From: an uncultured Acetatifactor sp.
GTDB taxonomy: Bacteria; Bacillota; Clostridia; Lachnospirales; Lachnospiraceae
NCBI GenBank assembly: GCA_949840935.1
Contig: CATKXX010000011.1
Coordinates: 1 to 64,000 of the forward strand
DNA: 64,000 nucleotides
Direction of reading: 5' to 3'
Positions 1-8,000 of this stretch are shown in pieces (the first letter of the stretch is position 1; each line of letters begins with the position of its first letter). The translations under genes were made by a program, and so were the position numbers. Under the pieces are notes generated by a model, which saw only the letters and a program-made list of their open reading frames with translations, was not told the DNA's origin and searched no databases.

Positions 1-75
1 ATGTCACTAAGAAGGAAGCGATTTAACATAAGCTTTGCACCGGCACAGTTTATCGAAGAACTGATGAAAATTTAA
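1..75 (+). CDS. C-terminal tail of an unknown gene (cut by window start)
   Basis: The reading frame is open from base 1 and ends in TAA at 73-75. The 24 visible residues are basic and end in FIEELMKI. The first codon happens to be ATG, but no ribosome site is visible because the window begins there, so this may be either the end of a longer gene or chance. No family can be named. Confidence 0.35.
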   Translation: MSLRRKRFNISFAPAQFIEELMKI

Positions 76-146
76 AAATCAACAATTCAGGATTTGGGTG
101 AGAGCAGACATTCATGCGTTTGTCGTGAGGAAATAGGGAAAATTAG

Positions 147-175
147 TTGAATTTCCGGGGGCAACGGATTATAAT
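147..175 (+). promoter_or_regulatory. Sigma-A promoter for the SDR gene
   Basis: TTGAAT (147-152), a 17-base spacer and a perfect TATAAT (170-175). It lies about 70 bases upstream of the dehydrogenase start and is the only good promoter in the gap. Confidence 0.7.
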
Positions 176-243
176 GGGTAAAAAAGCGGCAATGAAGCAG
201 AGGTAGAGGCTGTTTGAAAAGCCGGAATGGAGGTATTTATTTT

Positions 244-1044
244 ATGGGATTTTTGACAGGTAAGACAGCGATCATCACAGGCGCGGGGCGGGCTGTCCTG
301 AAGGATGGACGCTGCGGTTCGATTGGTTACGGCATTGCCACCGCATATGCTAAGGAGGGAGCAAACCTGGTGATTACCGGACGCAACGTGAAGAAGCTGA
401 CGGACGCCAAGGAGGAGCTGGAAGAAAAGTATGGGATAAAGGTGCTTACCGTGCAGGCAGATATCAATGCCGGTGCGGACAATATTGCAGTGGCGGAGAG
501 CGTGGTAAAACAGACAGTGGAAGAATTCGGCGGGATTCAGGTGCTGATCAATAATGCCCAGGCATCCGCTTCCGGCGTGACCCTGGCTGATCATACCATG
601 GAGCAGTTTGATCTGGCTATGTATTCCGGCCTGTATGCAGCGTTCTGTTATATGAAGGCGTGCTACCCCTATCTGAAGGAGAGCAAAGGTTCCGTGATCA
701 ATTTCGCCTCCGGCGCGGGGCTGTTCGGCAACTTTGGGCAGTGTGCATATGCGGCTGCGAAGGAGGGAATCCGGGGACTTACCCGTGTAGCGGCAACCGA
801 GTGGGGGCCTGACGGCATCAATGTAAATATCGTATGTCCCCTGGCCTGGACGGCGCAGCTGGAGCAGTTTGAGGAGGCTTATCCCGAGGCCTTTAAGCAG
901 AATGTAAAGATGCCTCCCATGGGGCATTACGGAGATTCCGAGCTGGAGATCGGCAGGGTCTGTGTACAGCTTGCATCCCCTGACTTCAAGTATATGTCCG
1001 GAGAGACTCTGACACTGGAAGGCGGGATGGGACAGAGGCCTTAA
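244..1044 (+). CDS. Short-chain dehydrogenase/reductase (SDR) family oxidoreductase
   Basis: Predicted cytosolic NAD(P)-dependent oxidoreductase of 266 residues with a Rossmann fold. The sequence shows a TGAG nucleotide-binding start (12-15), an NNA motif (103-105), Ser156 and the catalytic YxxxK (Tyr169, Lys173). The start at 244 is chosen because GGAGGT sits 11 bases upstream; an in-frame ATG at 214 has no ribosome site. The glycine-rich loop is longer than in classical SDRs: between TGAG and GYG lie about a dozen residues ending in CGSI, reminiscent of the enoyl-reductase or divergent SDR style. The substrate cannot be read from sequence. It is transcribed alone, with its own promoter at 147 and a terminator at 1080. 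Confidence 0.88.
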   Translation: MGFLTGKTAIITGAGRAVLKDGRCGSIGYGIATAYAKEGANLVITGRNVKKLTDAKEELEEKYGIKVLTVQADINAGADNIAVAESVVKQTVEEFGGIQVLINNAQASASGVTLADHTMEQFDLAMYSGLYAAFCYMKACYPYLKESKGSVINFASGAGLFGNFGQCAYAAAKEGIRGLTRVAATEWGPDGINVNIVCPLAWTAQLEQFEEAYPEAFKQNVKMPPMGHYGDSELEIGRVCVQLASPDFKYMSGETLTLEGGMGQRP

Positions 1045-1079
1045 GGGCGGGCGCACCAAACTGAATTCAAAACTTACAC

Positions 1080-1137
1080 AAGCACTTGCTACTAACCGAA
1101 AGAAGCGGTCAAGCGGCAGGTGCTTTTACTTTTTTTA
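1080..1137 (+). terminator. Rho-independent terminator after the SDR gene
   Basis: AAGCACTTGC (1080-1089) pairs with GCAGGTGCTT (1116-1125), allowing one G-U pair. An inner ACCG/CGGT stem (1094-1097 with 1105-1108) stacks inside. A T-rich run follows to 1137. Confidence 0.8.
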
Positions 1138-1430
1138 TCAGAATACCATGTCTAATAACATATCACTCCCCGGCAGCCATTCTGCCTGTTTCTCTTTTCT
1201 TTCTCCGCGTCTTTTTGCGTACCAGGGCTTACGACGGGACAGTAAAGGCGCTTGCATTCCTGCTGAGGAACGAGTGCTGTGTTTCCCACGGGAAGATATG
1301 GCAATTCCTCTCAGAGCCGATAAAGGGCAGATCAAGATGTTAGTCGGGATACAAAATGGATATGTATAATATTACGTGCAAAAGGCAAAAAACGAGAAAG
1401 AGAGAATTTTGACGGATTCATAATAAAATG
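1138..1430. other. Intergenic stretch with no recognisable gene
   Basis: Several short overlapping frames exist on both strands, but none has a convincing ribosome site, domain or codon pattern. It could be decayed sequence. Nothing is supported here apart from the terminator before it and the promoter after it. Confidence 0.5.
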
Positions 1431-1462
1431 TTGACAGAATTATACGGGGGGGGGGGTAAAAT
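1431..1462 (+). promoter_or_regulatory. Promoter whose spacer contains an 11-G tract
   Basis: A perfect -35 box TTGACA (1431-1436) is followed by TAAAAT (1457-1462) after 20 bases. Eleven of those 20 are an uninterrupted G run (1446-1456). A 17-base spacer is optimal, so the tract as read should give a weak promoter, and loss of three Gs would restore ideal spacing. The lipoprotein gene begins 55 bases downstream. Slipped-strand promoter switching is inferred, not shown. Confidence 0.6.
1446..1456 (+). repeat. Homopolymeric G(11) tract
   Basis: Eleven consecutive G residues, the longest mononucleotide run noticed in the window, placed exactly between the -35 and -10 boxes of the lipoprotein promoter. 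The length may be variable or may carry a sequencing error. Confidence 0.9.
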
Positions 1463-1517
1463 ATATATGCCTTAAGAGCAAGGAGCATGGTAGAAAACAA
1501 AATATGGGGGCATTGTT

Positions 1518-2654
1518 ATGAGAAAGAGGAAGATTTTTGTTATGGCGGCCACGTTGGGCATGGTCATAGCCGTGTCAACCGGATGCGGGGACACGGGGGA
1601 CGCCACGGAAACCCTTGCGGACGCGGTTACCGCGTCTGCGGATCGGACGGCTGGGACCGTCGAAAACCCATCCGGGACACCAAAACCTGCTGAAACGGCC
1701 AGACCTGATGATACGTCCAGTCCATCCGGGCCGTCCAACCCATCCGAGACACCGAAGCCAGGAGAGACGTCCAAGCCCGATGTGACATCAAAGCCGGAAG
1801 AGACGTCCAAGCCTGACATGACGCCAAAGCCGGGAGAGACGTCCAAGCCTGACGAGACATCAAAACCTGGAGAGACATCCAAGCCCGATGTGACATCAAA
1901 GCCGGGAGAGACGTCCAAGCCCGACGAGACATCAAAGCCGGGAGAGACGTCCAAGCCTGACGAGACATCAAAGCCGGGAGAGACGTCCAAGCCCGACGAG
2001 ACACCAAAGCCGGGAGAGACGTCCAAGCCCGACGAGACACCAAAGCCAGACGAAACAGCCAAGCCATCCGGGACGGCAAAACCTGCCGAATCCTCACAGC
2101 CGTCCTCCACGGCATGCAGCCATGGCGATTGGTCCGGCGGGTTTACCGTCACGGATCTTGGGAACTGTACATCCCATGTATACAATGAAAGGATATGTGG
2201 GAAATGCGGGTATAAGGAAGTCCTGGATGATTACATCTCGGAAACGCACGATTTCACTACGCCCGTGGTGGTAATGCCCACCTGTAAGGACGAGGGCTAC
2301 CAGTACCATATCTGCTCGAAATGCGGTGCACAGGGCGATACCATCTATATGGGGACAGACCCCAATGCGCATAATTATGTCCAGGCCGGCACATCAGTGG
2401 TGCAGCCTGGGGACTGTGTTACGGCGGAAATACTGGAGGTCACATATTCCTGTTCCCTGTGCGGCGACAGCTACTCGCAATGGGAGCAGGGCAGCACGGA
2501 TCCGAATAGCCACAACAACGAGATCGACGGCACATGCTATGCATGCGGTACCGTGCTGTATATCCCGGAACCTGCACCCGATCCTGCGCCTGATTCTGTG
2601 CCCGATCCTGTGCCGGAGTCCGTTCCCGAGCCCGATCCTGTCTCCGGACAGTGA
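1518..2654 (+). CDS. Repetitive surface lipoprotein with CxxC motifs
   Basis: A 378-residue predicted lipoprotein. The first 22 residues are a basic plus hydrophobic signal ending in the lipobox VSTGC, with Cys23 as the lipidation site, so the protein is expected on the outer face of the membrane. Residues of roughly 75-180 are a low-complexity Thr/Ser/Lys/Pro/Glu stalk built from 12-residue units of the type TSKPGETSKPDE. The C-terminal part holds four Cys pairs (CGKCG, CSKCG, CSLCG, CYACG) like those in many Firmicutes surface proteins that bind metal or form crosslinks. A short Pro-Asp/Glu tail ends the protein. The function is unknown. Expression is probably controlled by the G-tract promoter at 1431. 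A structurally similar lipoprotein follows. Confidence 0.8.
   Translation: MRKRKIFVMAATLGMVIAVSTGCGDTGDATETLADAVTASADRTAGTVENPSGTPKPAETARPDDTSSPSGPSNPSETPKPGETSKPDVTSKPEETSKPDMTPKPGETSKPDETSKPGETSKPDVTSKPGETSKPDETSKPGETSKPDETSKPGETSKPDETPKPGETSKPDETPKPDETAKPSGTAKPAESSQPSSTACSHGDWSGGFTVTDLGNCTSHVYNERICGKCGYKEVLDDYISETHDFTTPVVVMPTCKDEGYQYHICSKCGAQGDTIYMGTDPNAHNYVQAGTSVVQPGDCVTAEILEVTYSCSLCGDSYSQWEQGSTDPNSHNNEIDGTCYACGTVLYIPEPAPDPAPDSVPDPVPESVPEPDPVSGQ
1749..2060 (+). repeat. In-frame tandem repeats of about 36 bp (TSKPGETSKPDE units)
   Basis: Roughly eight near-identical units encode the stalk of the lipoprotein. Units differ by single codons (Asp-Glu, Asp-Val, Asp-Met). Because the unit is a multiple of three, copy-number change would alter stalk length without breaking the frame. 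Confidence 0.85.
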
Positions 2655-2766
2655 TATGGATGCAGGAAGTACGGGATACCTGTTCTACCCCCGCTTACTT
2701 AAAATTTACAATCGCGAGATTTGTGTCGGCGCGCTGCAAAGTCATAAATGACTTGTCACAAACTCG

Positions 2767-2814
2767 TAAGCCATGTATGGCTTAGCACAAAGAGGGGTGT
2801 TTACACACCCTCTT
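2767..2814 (+). other. Two consecutive hairpins in the leader of the second lipoprotein
   Basis: TAAGCCAT (2767-2774) pairs with ATGGCTTA (2777-2784) almost as a perfect palindrome. AAGAGGGGTGT (2790-2800) pairs with ACACCCTCTT (2805-2814) with one bulged G. Neither has a T-run, so they are more likely RNA structure, a protein site or a processing signal than a terminator. They end 25 bases before the start codon. Confidence 0.5.
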
Positions 2815-2839
2815 GAGCAGCGCAGAAATGGAGAAAAAT

Positions 2840-3685
2840 ATGAAGAAAAGAAAAATCACCGCACTGTTCACGATGCTCACTGTCGCCATGGTCATGGCCG
2901 CAGGCTGTGGGAAGGCCGGGGAAACGGCACAGGCCGTATCGTCCAGCCTTGTCGCGGATGAAGGAGAAACCGCCGGGCAGGAGACCGGAGGGGATGGAAC
3001 CTCTGTGGAGACCGCAGGGGACGCTGAAACAGCGAAACCGGATGAGACGGCAAAACCCGCCGGGACGGCAAGTCCGGAAGGAACTATGACATCTTCCGGG
3101 ACGGCAAGTCCGGCTGAGACCACGGCACCGCAGGCTACGGCAAAGCCGGATGTGTCCGTAAAGGTTGACAGTACTGTGAAACCTTCCGGCACGGACGTAC
3201 CCGCTTCTACTGCCACGGCAGCTCAGAATAACCAGACAGCCCAGGTAAATAATCAGGCCGCACAGAACAACCAGACGGGCAACCAGGCCGTTCAGGTGTC
3301 CCAGGGCAGTCAGGCATCCCAGGCAGCCGAGCAGGCGGCAGCCGAGGCGGCGGCACGGGAAGTCGAGAGAAAGGCAGCCGAGCAGGCGGCAGCCGAGGCA
3401 GCGGCACGGGAACAGGCTCTCAGGGAGCAGTGGGCCGCGATGCAGGCGCAGGCCGCAAAGGAACAGGCTGCAATGGAGGCCGCACGGCTGGAGGCTGAGA
3501 GGCTGGCTGCGGAACAGGAAGCGGCAAATGCGGGGCAGCAGGGCAGTAGTGGCCAGGATGGTGATGGTGTTATTCATCGTGACGCTGTATACTGTAATTG
3601 CGGCCATGTTTCGTATACGGAAGAGGAAGCAGTCGCCCATGATCTTGAACACCTGGCAAATGGTGAGGCTGGCAATAACCACTGA
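2840..3685 (+). CDS. Ala/Glu-rich coiled-coil lipoprotein
   Basis: A 281-residue predicted lipoprotein with signal peptide and lipobox MAAGC (Cys23, the same position as in the preceding lipoprotein). The start at 2840 is chosen because the signal peptide begins with MKKRK there and GGAG lies 7 bases upstream; an earlier ATG at 2813 would put acidic residues before the signal. After a Thr/Pro/Lys-rich stretch similar to the upstream gene comes a Gln/Asn-rich segment (about 130-165) and then a long Ala/Glu/Arg helix (about 165-235) with duplicated QAAAEAAARE units, expected to form a coiled coil. The C-terminus carries a CNCGH motif followed by His residues, a possible metal site. Tandem arrangement and shared layout suggest duplication and divergence from the neighbour. 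The role is unknown. Confidence 0.78.
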   Translation: MKKRKITALFTMLTVAMVMAAGCGKAGETAQAVSSSLVADEGETAGQETGGDGTSVETAGDAETAKPDETAKPAGTASPEGTMTSSGTASPAETTAPQATAKPDVSVKVDSTVKPSGTDVPASTATAAQNNQTAQVNNQAAQNNQTGNQAVQVSQGSQASQAAEQAAAEAAAREVERKAAEQAAAEAAAREQALREQWAAMQAQAAKEQAAMEAARLEAERLAAEQEAANAGQQGSSGQDGDGVIHRDAVYCNCGHVSYTEEEAVAHDLEHLANGEAGNNH

Positions 3686-3706
3686 TGTGTTTTGGCGATA
3701 TGGGTT

Positions 3707-3735
3707 CCACAGGGATATCCGGCATATCCCTGTGG
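3707..3735 (+). terminator. Perfect 12-bp hairpin after the lipoprotein genes
   Basis: CCACAGGGATAT (3707-3718) and ATATCCCTGTGG (3724-3735) are exact reverse complements around a 5-base loop. There is no T-run downstream, so it is a possible terminator or mRNA 3' stabiliser rather than a textbook one. Confidence 0.5.
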
Positions 3736-4122
3736 GTATCATATGGGGGGGTATGGGCATGGAAAAGCAGGTGACGGAAAGTGACCTGGAAAATCTGGTC
3801 GGCCATGGGGCATCCGCCTTTTTTCGACCCGCCTGCGCGCGTCAGTCTCTGCGGGGACAGATTCCTACCCACCAAAATACATATATTTATTAATCAGGCC
3901 GATCACTGGCGAAGGGACAGAGGTCAGGGTAAGGGGAGAATTCAGAGTACAGGCTGCGGAAATAATGAATGGCATGCCGAGGCCGTGGATGCAGGCAGCG
4001 GTCATGCCAGGGAAGAAACGGGAGGGGCATATCTTTGCCCATGCGAATCCGGACGGGACAGAAGGAAAACCCGGTGTCTGGATTCGCCCGGGTACAGAAA
4101 GAAGAACACGGAGGAACAAAGG
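3736..4122. other. Gap upstream of the RNase HIII operon
   Basis: The frame of the downstream RNase HIII is open back to 3781, but the translated stretch has no resemblance to the usual N-terminal domain of that family and no ribosome site, so it is treated as non-coding. It contains a 7-G run near 3745. No clear sigma-A promoter was found, although the operon needs one here. Confidence 0.45.
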
Positions 4123-4968
4123 ATGCAGAATATGGATGAATTGTGTAAGAGATATGCCAATGGAATGGTTAAGGCAGCAGATGAAAACGAAATCCCGTTG
4201 GAGGAACTGAACTTTAAGAAATGTATTATAGGAAGCGACGAGGCCGGCAAGGGGGAAATTTTCAGACCGCTGGTTACGGTTGCGGCTTATGTGAGACCGG
4301 AAAACATGGATGGGCTGATCGCGATGGGGGTGAAGGATTCGAAAGCCTATGGCAAGAATTTTGAGGAGGCCAAAGAAAAATTTTATCCCATAGGTGAAGT
4401 ATTGACGGGAGTTACCTCCTACAGGGACTTTGAGGGCAGGGAAGGGAAGGTCATCCGTACGGGTTGTGCGACATTTGTGGCAAGAGTACTGACAAATCAA
4501 AAATTTAATGAGGTCTTTAAACCCGGTTCCGGGAAAAAATCCGGTAATCTTCACAATCTGTTGGGGCAGGAGCATAAGGCTGCGCTGTTGGCACTGGCCG
4601 GGGAGGCGTCATATGATTATATCGTCGTGGATGATTTTCAAAACGGATTGCATCATGACACGATCCTTAAGGAAATGGATATACCGGCCGGGCAGGCAGT
4701 GATTGCCACAAAGGCAGACTCCCAGGTGATGGCAGTAGCCTGTGCATCTGTCATCGCCTATTACCTTTCCAATCTTTATGTGGATGCATTGGATCAGATG
4801 TTGGAGAGTAAGTACGGAATCCGTATATCATTGGACCGCGGTGCGGATTACAAAACAGAAGCTTTCCGGGAGCCGCTCAGGAAGTTGAATAAGATTTCAA
4901 AAGAGGATTATGAAAGGTTTGTGGATGATTACGCGAAGAGGCATTACATAGTAAATATGGAGCTGTAG
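4123..4968 (+). CDS. RNase HIII-like ribonuclease, short form
   Basis: A 281-residue type 2 ribonuclease H, predicted to cleave the RNA strand of RNA:DNA hybrids in the cytosol. The family signature is clear: GSDEAGKGE (37-45) with catalytic Asp39 and Glu40, KDSK (71-74), VVDDF (168-172) supplying the third acidic residue, and KADSQVMAVACASVIA (197-212) matching the conserved RNase HIII block. Only about 32 residues precede the catalytic core, so the TATA-box-protein-like substrate-binding domain of standard RNase HIII is absent. The start at 4123 has GGAGG (4110-4114) 8 bases upstream. The next gene, 42 bases on, encodes a hybrid-binding domain, which suggests that the two products act together. 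Whether this is the cell's main RNase HIII or a specialised copy cannot be decided here. Confidence 0.85.
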   Translation: MQNMDELCKRYANGMVKAADENEIPLEELNFKKCIIGSDEAGKGEIFRPLVTVAAYVRPENMDGLIAMGVKDSKAYGKNFEEAKEKFYPIGEVLTGVTSYRDFEGREGKVIRTGCATFVARVLTNQKFNEVFKPGSGKKSGNLHNLLGQEHKAALLALAGEASYDYIVVDDFQNGLHHDTILKEMDIPAGQAVIATKADSQVMAVACASVIAYYLSNLYVDALDQMLESKYGIRISLDRGADYKTEAFREPLRKLNKISKEDYERFVDDYAKRHYIVNMEL

Positions 4969-5010
4969 GCATAAATACAGCTTAAAAATACCGGGGAATG
5001 ATGACAGATT

Positions 5011-8000
5011 ATGAAGAAAAAGATTTATGCCGTAAAATGTGGAAGAAAGACAGGGATTTTTAATGAATGGCTGAAATGTTCTGAGCAGACAAACAGGTAT
5101 CAAAATTCAAAATTCCGCAGTTTTGAATATCGGAGCGAGCTTGAGAAGGAGGCGGAAGATGTGCCCGGCAGCCTGCGGTATGCCCTAAGGGAAGCGGAGG
5201 CATATCTGGCGGATTTGGTGTATCTGGGTGAGAATGCCGACTACCTGGAGGATGCGGGCTGGGAGGAGGACGGCTTCCTGCCCTTCGGCGATAAGCCCGA
5301 GGCGGAAGAGGATGCCGGGGAAGAATTTGACAAATGGATGGAGGCCAACAGGAAAAAGCATACCGTGGTGACAGAATACTGGGAGATGGCAGATGAAATG
5401 AGAAAGAATGTCCTTATCATCCGCAATGTGGCACAGGGCGGAAGCGCCAGGGCGGCTGCGGCAGCCAGGCTGAAGCGGCAGCTGGGAAAATGTCTCCTGG
5501 ATGCGAACCTGGACGGAATGACAGCCATCTACAGGGAGCAAAAGGAGGAGAATGCCCTTGGATATAACCCGGCTTCCGTATCCGCTTTTGTGAGACGGAT
5601 GTCGGCCGCATACCCGAAGCCGGATCTGTCAGACGATGAGGGGGCGGAGGAGAAAGCAAGGGCAGAAGGAAAGGAGGAAGCAGGGAGCGAAGCAGAGGAC
5701 GAAATCTCTGTGCAGCAGCTTTTGATGCAGGCTGAAGCCGTGGAATGCGAACTGAAAGAGAGGGTCTTCGGGCAGAATGCGGCCATTGAGAGGCTGAGAG
5801 CGGCATACTTTGACAGGGAATTGACGGTCCGGCTGCAGCCATATCAGAGAGGATCCAGAAATGTATACCTTTTAGCAGGGCCTCCGGGAGTGGGAAAGAC
5901 TTTTATGGCTCAACTGTTTGCCAGGAAATTAGGATTCCCTTTCCGTCAGTTTGACATGTCGGGATATTCCGGAGAAGATGCGGAAAGGGATCTTCACGGG
6001 TGGTCCCGTCAGTATAGGGATACTGATTCCGGCGGTGTGCTTACCGAGTATGTGGATAAGAACCCGCGATGCGTTCTTTTGTTTGATGAGATAGAAAAAG
6101 CAGGCAGTGGTGTCATGCGTATCTTTTTGCAGATTTTGGATGAGGGGGTCTGCAGGGACAGATTTCATGAGAAGGATGTGTCCTTTAAAGATACCATTAT
6201 TTTTTTTACAACCAATGCAGGCCGGCAGCTTTACAGTGGCGCGCAGAATGAAAACCTTACGCTGCTCCCGGAGAAGGTGGTGATCAATGCGCTGGAACAG
6301 GAGCTTAACCCGAGAACAGGGAAACCCTGTTTCCCGCCGGAAATCCTTTCGAGAATGTCTTCACACACGGTTCTGATGCTGAATCATTTAAAGGCAGATG
6401 CAATTCTTAAGCTGGTGGAGAACGATATAGGGAACCGGCTGAAAAAAATGAAAAAACTATATGGCTATGAATTGGCGCAGGGAAAAGAATATCTGGCCCG
6501 GACCATATTGTATTCCATGGGCGGAAGCGCAGATGCCAGGAATGCTTCCAAAATAGCAGGCAAGCTCATTAACAGGGAATTGTATGAATTCCTGCAGCTG
6601 ATAGAGGAAAAGCAGGGGTTGGATGAAAGTGATATGGTCAGAAGGATCGAATGGAAATGTGATTTTGAAGATACCGCGGAGAAAATCAGGGACTTCTACT
6701 CCGGGGAGAGGGACTGTGTGATTCCTGTCTTTGGGACAGTGGACTATGAGCCCGTTGGCAGGATAAAGAATAACAACGTATGTGTGAAGAACACGGCAGA
6801 TATCAAAGAGTTTATGGAAATGTTCCATAAGGAAAATGTCCTTTTCGCAGTCATCGATTACATATACGGCCTTGAAAATGTGGGAAACGGGCTTAGTGTG
6901 GTGGATGCCAGGACGGCCGGGCGGGATGTATTTTCAAGGCTTCGGGAGGAAGATAAAGAAGTCCCGGTGTACCTCCTGGACGGAAGCGGCGGGTATGATT
7001 ATACGGAAAAAGAAAAGAATGCCCTTATGAAAAAAGGGGCTGGAGGATTTATTGAGAGTAAGGACAGAAAATGCTTTGAAAGCCAGCTGGAGGAGATCTA
7101 CATGGGTGTATGCTGTCAGGTGGTAATGGAGACTCTGACAGTGCGGCATCAGGTTCTGACGTATAAAACAAAGAAAGAATTTGATGAAAAAACCAATGTC
7201 GGAAGTATCATTTTCAGCGATTTCAAGTTGGAAACGGCAGTGGAGTCCGAGGATAAGTCCTCGATGCTGTCCGATGAACTGCGTCCGAATAAAAGCTGGG
7301 ATGATATTTATGTGTCAGAGGATCTCAGAAAGGAGCTTGAATTTTTTATTCATTATCTTCAGAATCCTAAAAAGTATGGGCAGAGAGATCTGAAGCCGAG
7401 GGGAATCCTGCTGTATGGCCCTCCGGGAACCGGCAAGACTTCCCTTGCGAAGGTTGTGGCCTCAGAATCCGGAGTGAATTTCCTGTCCATCAGCGCAGGA
7501 GAATTGTTTAATGGAGGCCCCCGGAAGGTACAGGATGAATTCCGTATCGCGAGAAAATATGCGCCTTCCATCCTGTTCATTGATGAAATTGATGCCATAG
7601 GTATGGAACGGGAGCATTTACCCAATCCGCTCCTGAACGCATTGCTGACGGAGATGGACGGTTTTGCCAGGAGGGATGACAAGCCTGTCTTTGTCATGGC
7701 GGCCACGAATCTCGGAAATAGGATTGACCTTGCCCTGCAGCGTCGTTTTGACAGGTCGTTCGAGATGAAATGTCTGGATAAAAAGGGGATAAGGTGGGTA
7801 CTGGAAAAACACATCAAAAAGCAGAGCGACATGTTTGATATTTCGGATGGAAAGATGGAAAGCATTGTTGACAGGGCTGTGGGAATGAGCCCGGCAAAGC
7901 TTGAGAAGGTGGTGGAAGCGGCTTTGCGGGAGGGAATCCGGTCAGACCGGATCATCGGTGACGATCTGTTTGACGAGATATTTGAAAAATGCAGCATGGG

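Noticed and set aside
1086..1369. Several 60-85-codon frames after the SDR gene
   Set aside because: They start inside or just after the terminator and show no ribosome site, motif or coherent codon use.
3781..4122. In-frame N-terminal extension of the RNase HIII
   Set aside because: The translated residues are not like the family's TBP-like domain, other frames are equally open, and a good ribosome site marks the start at 4123.
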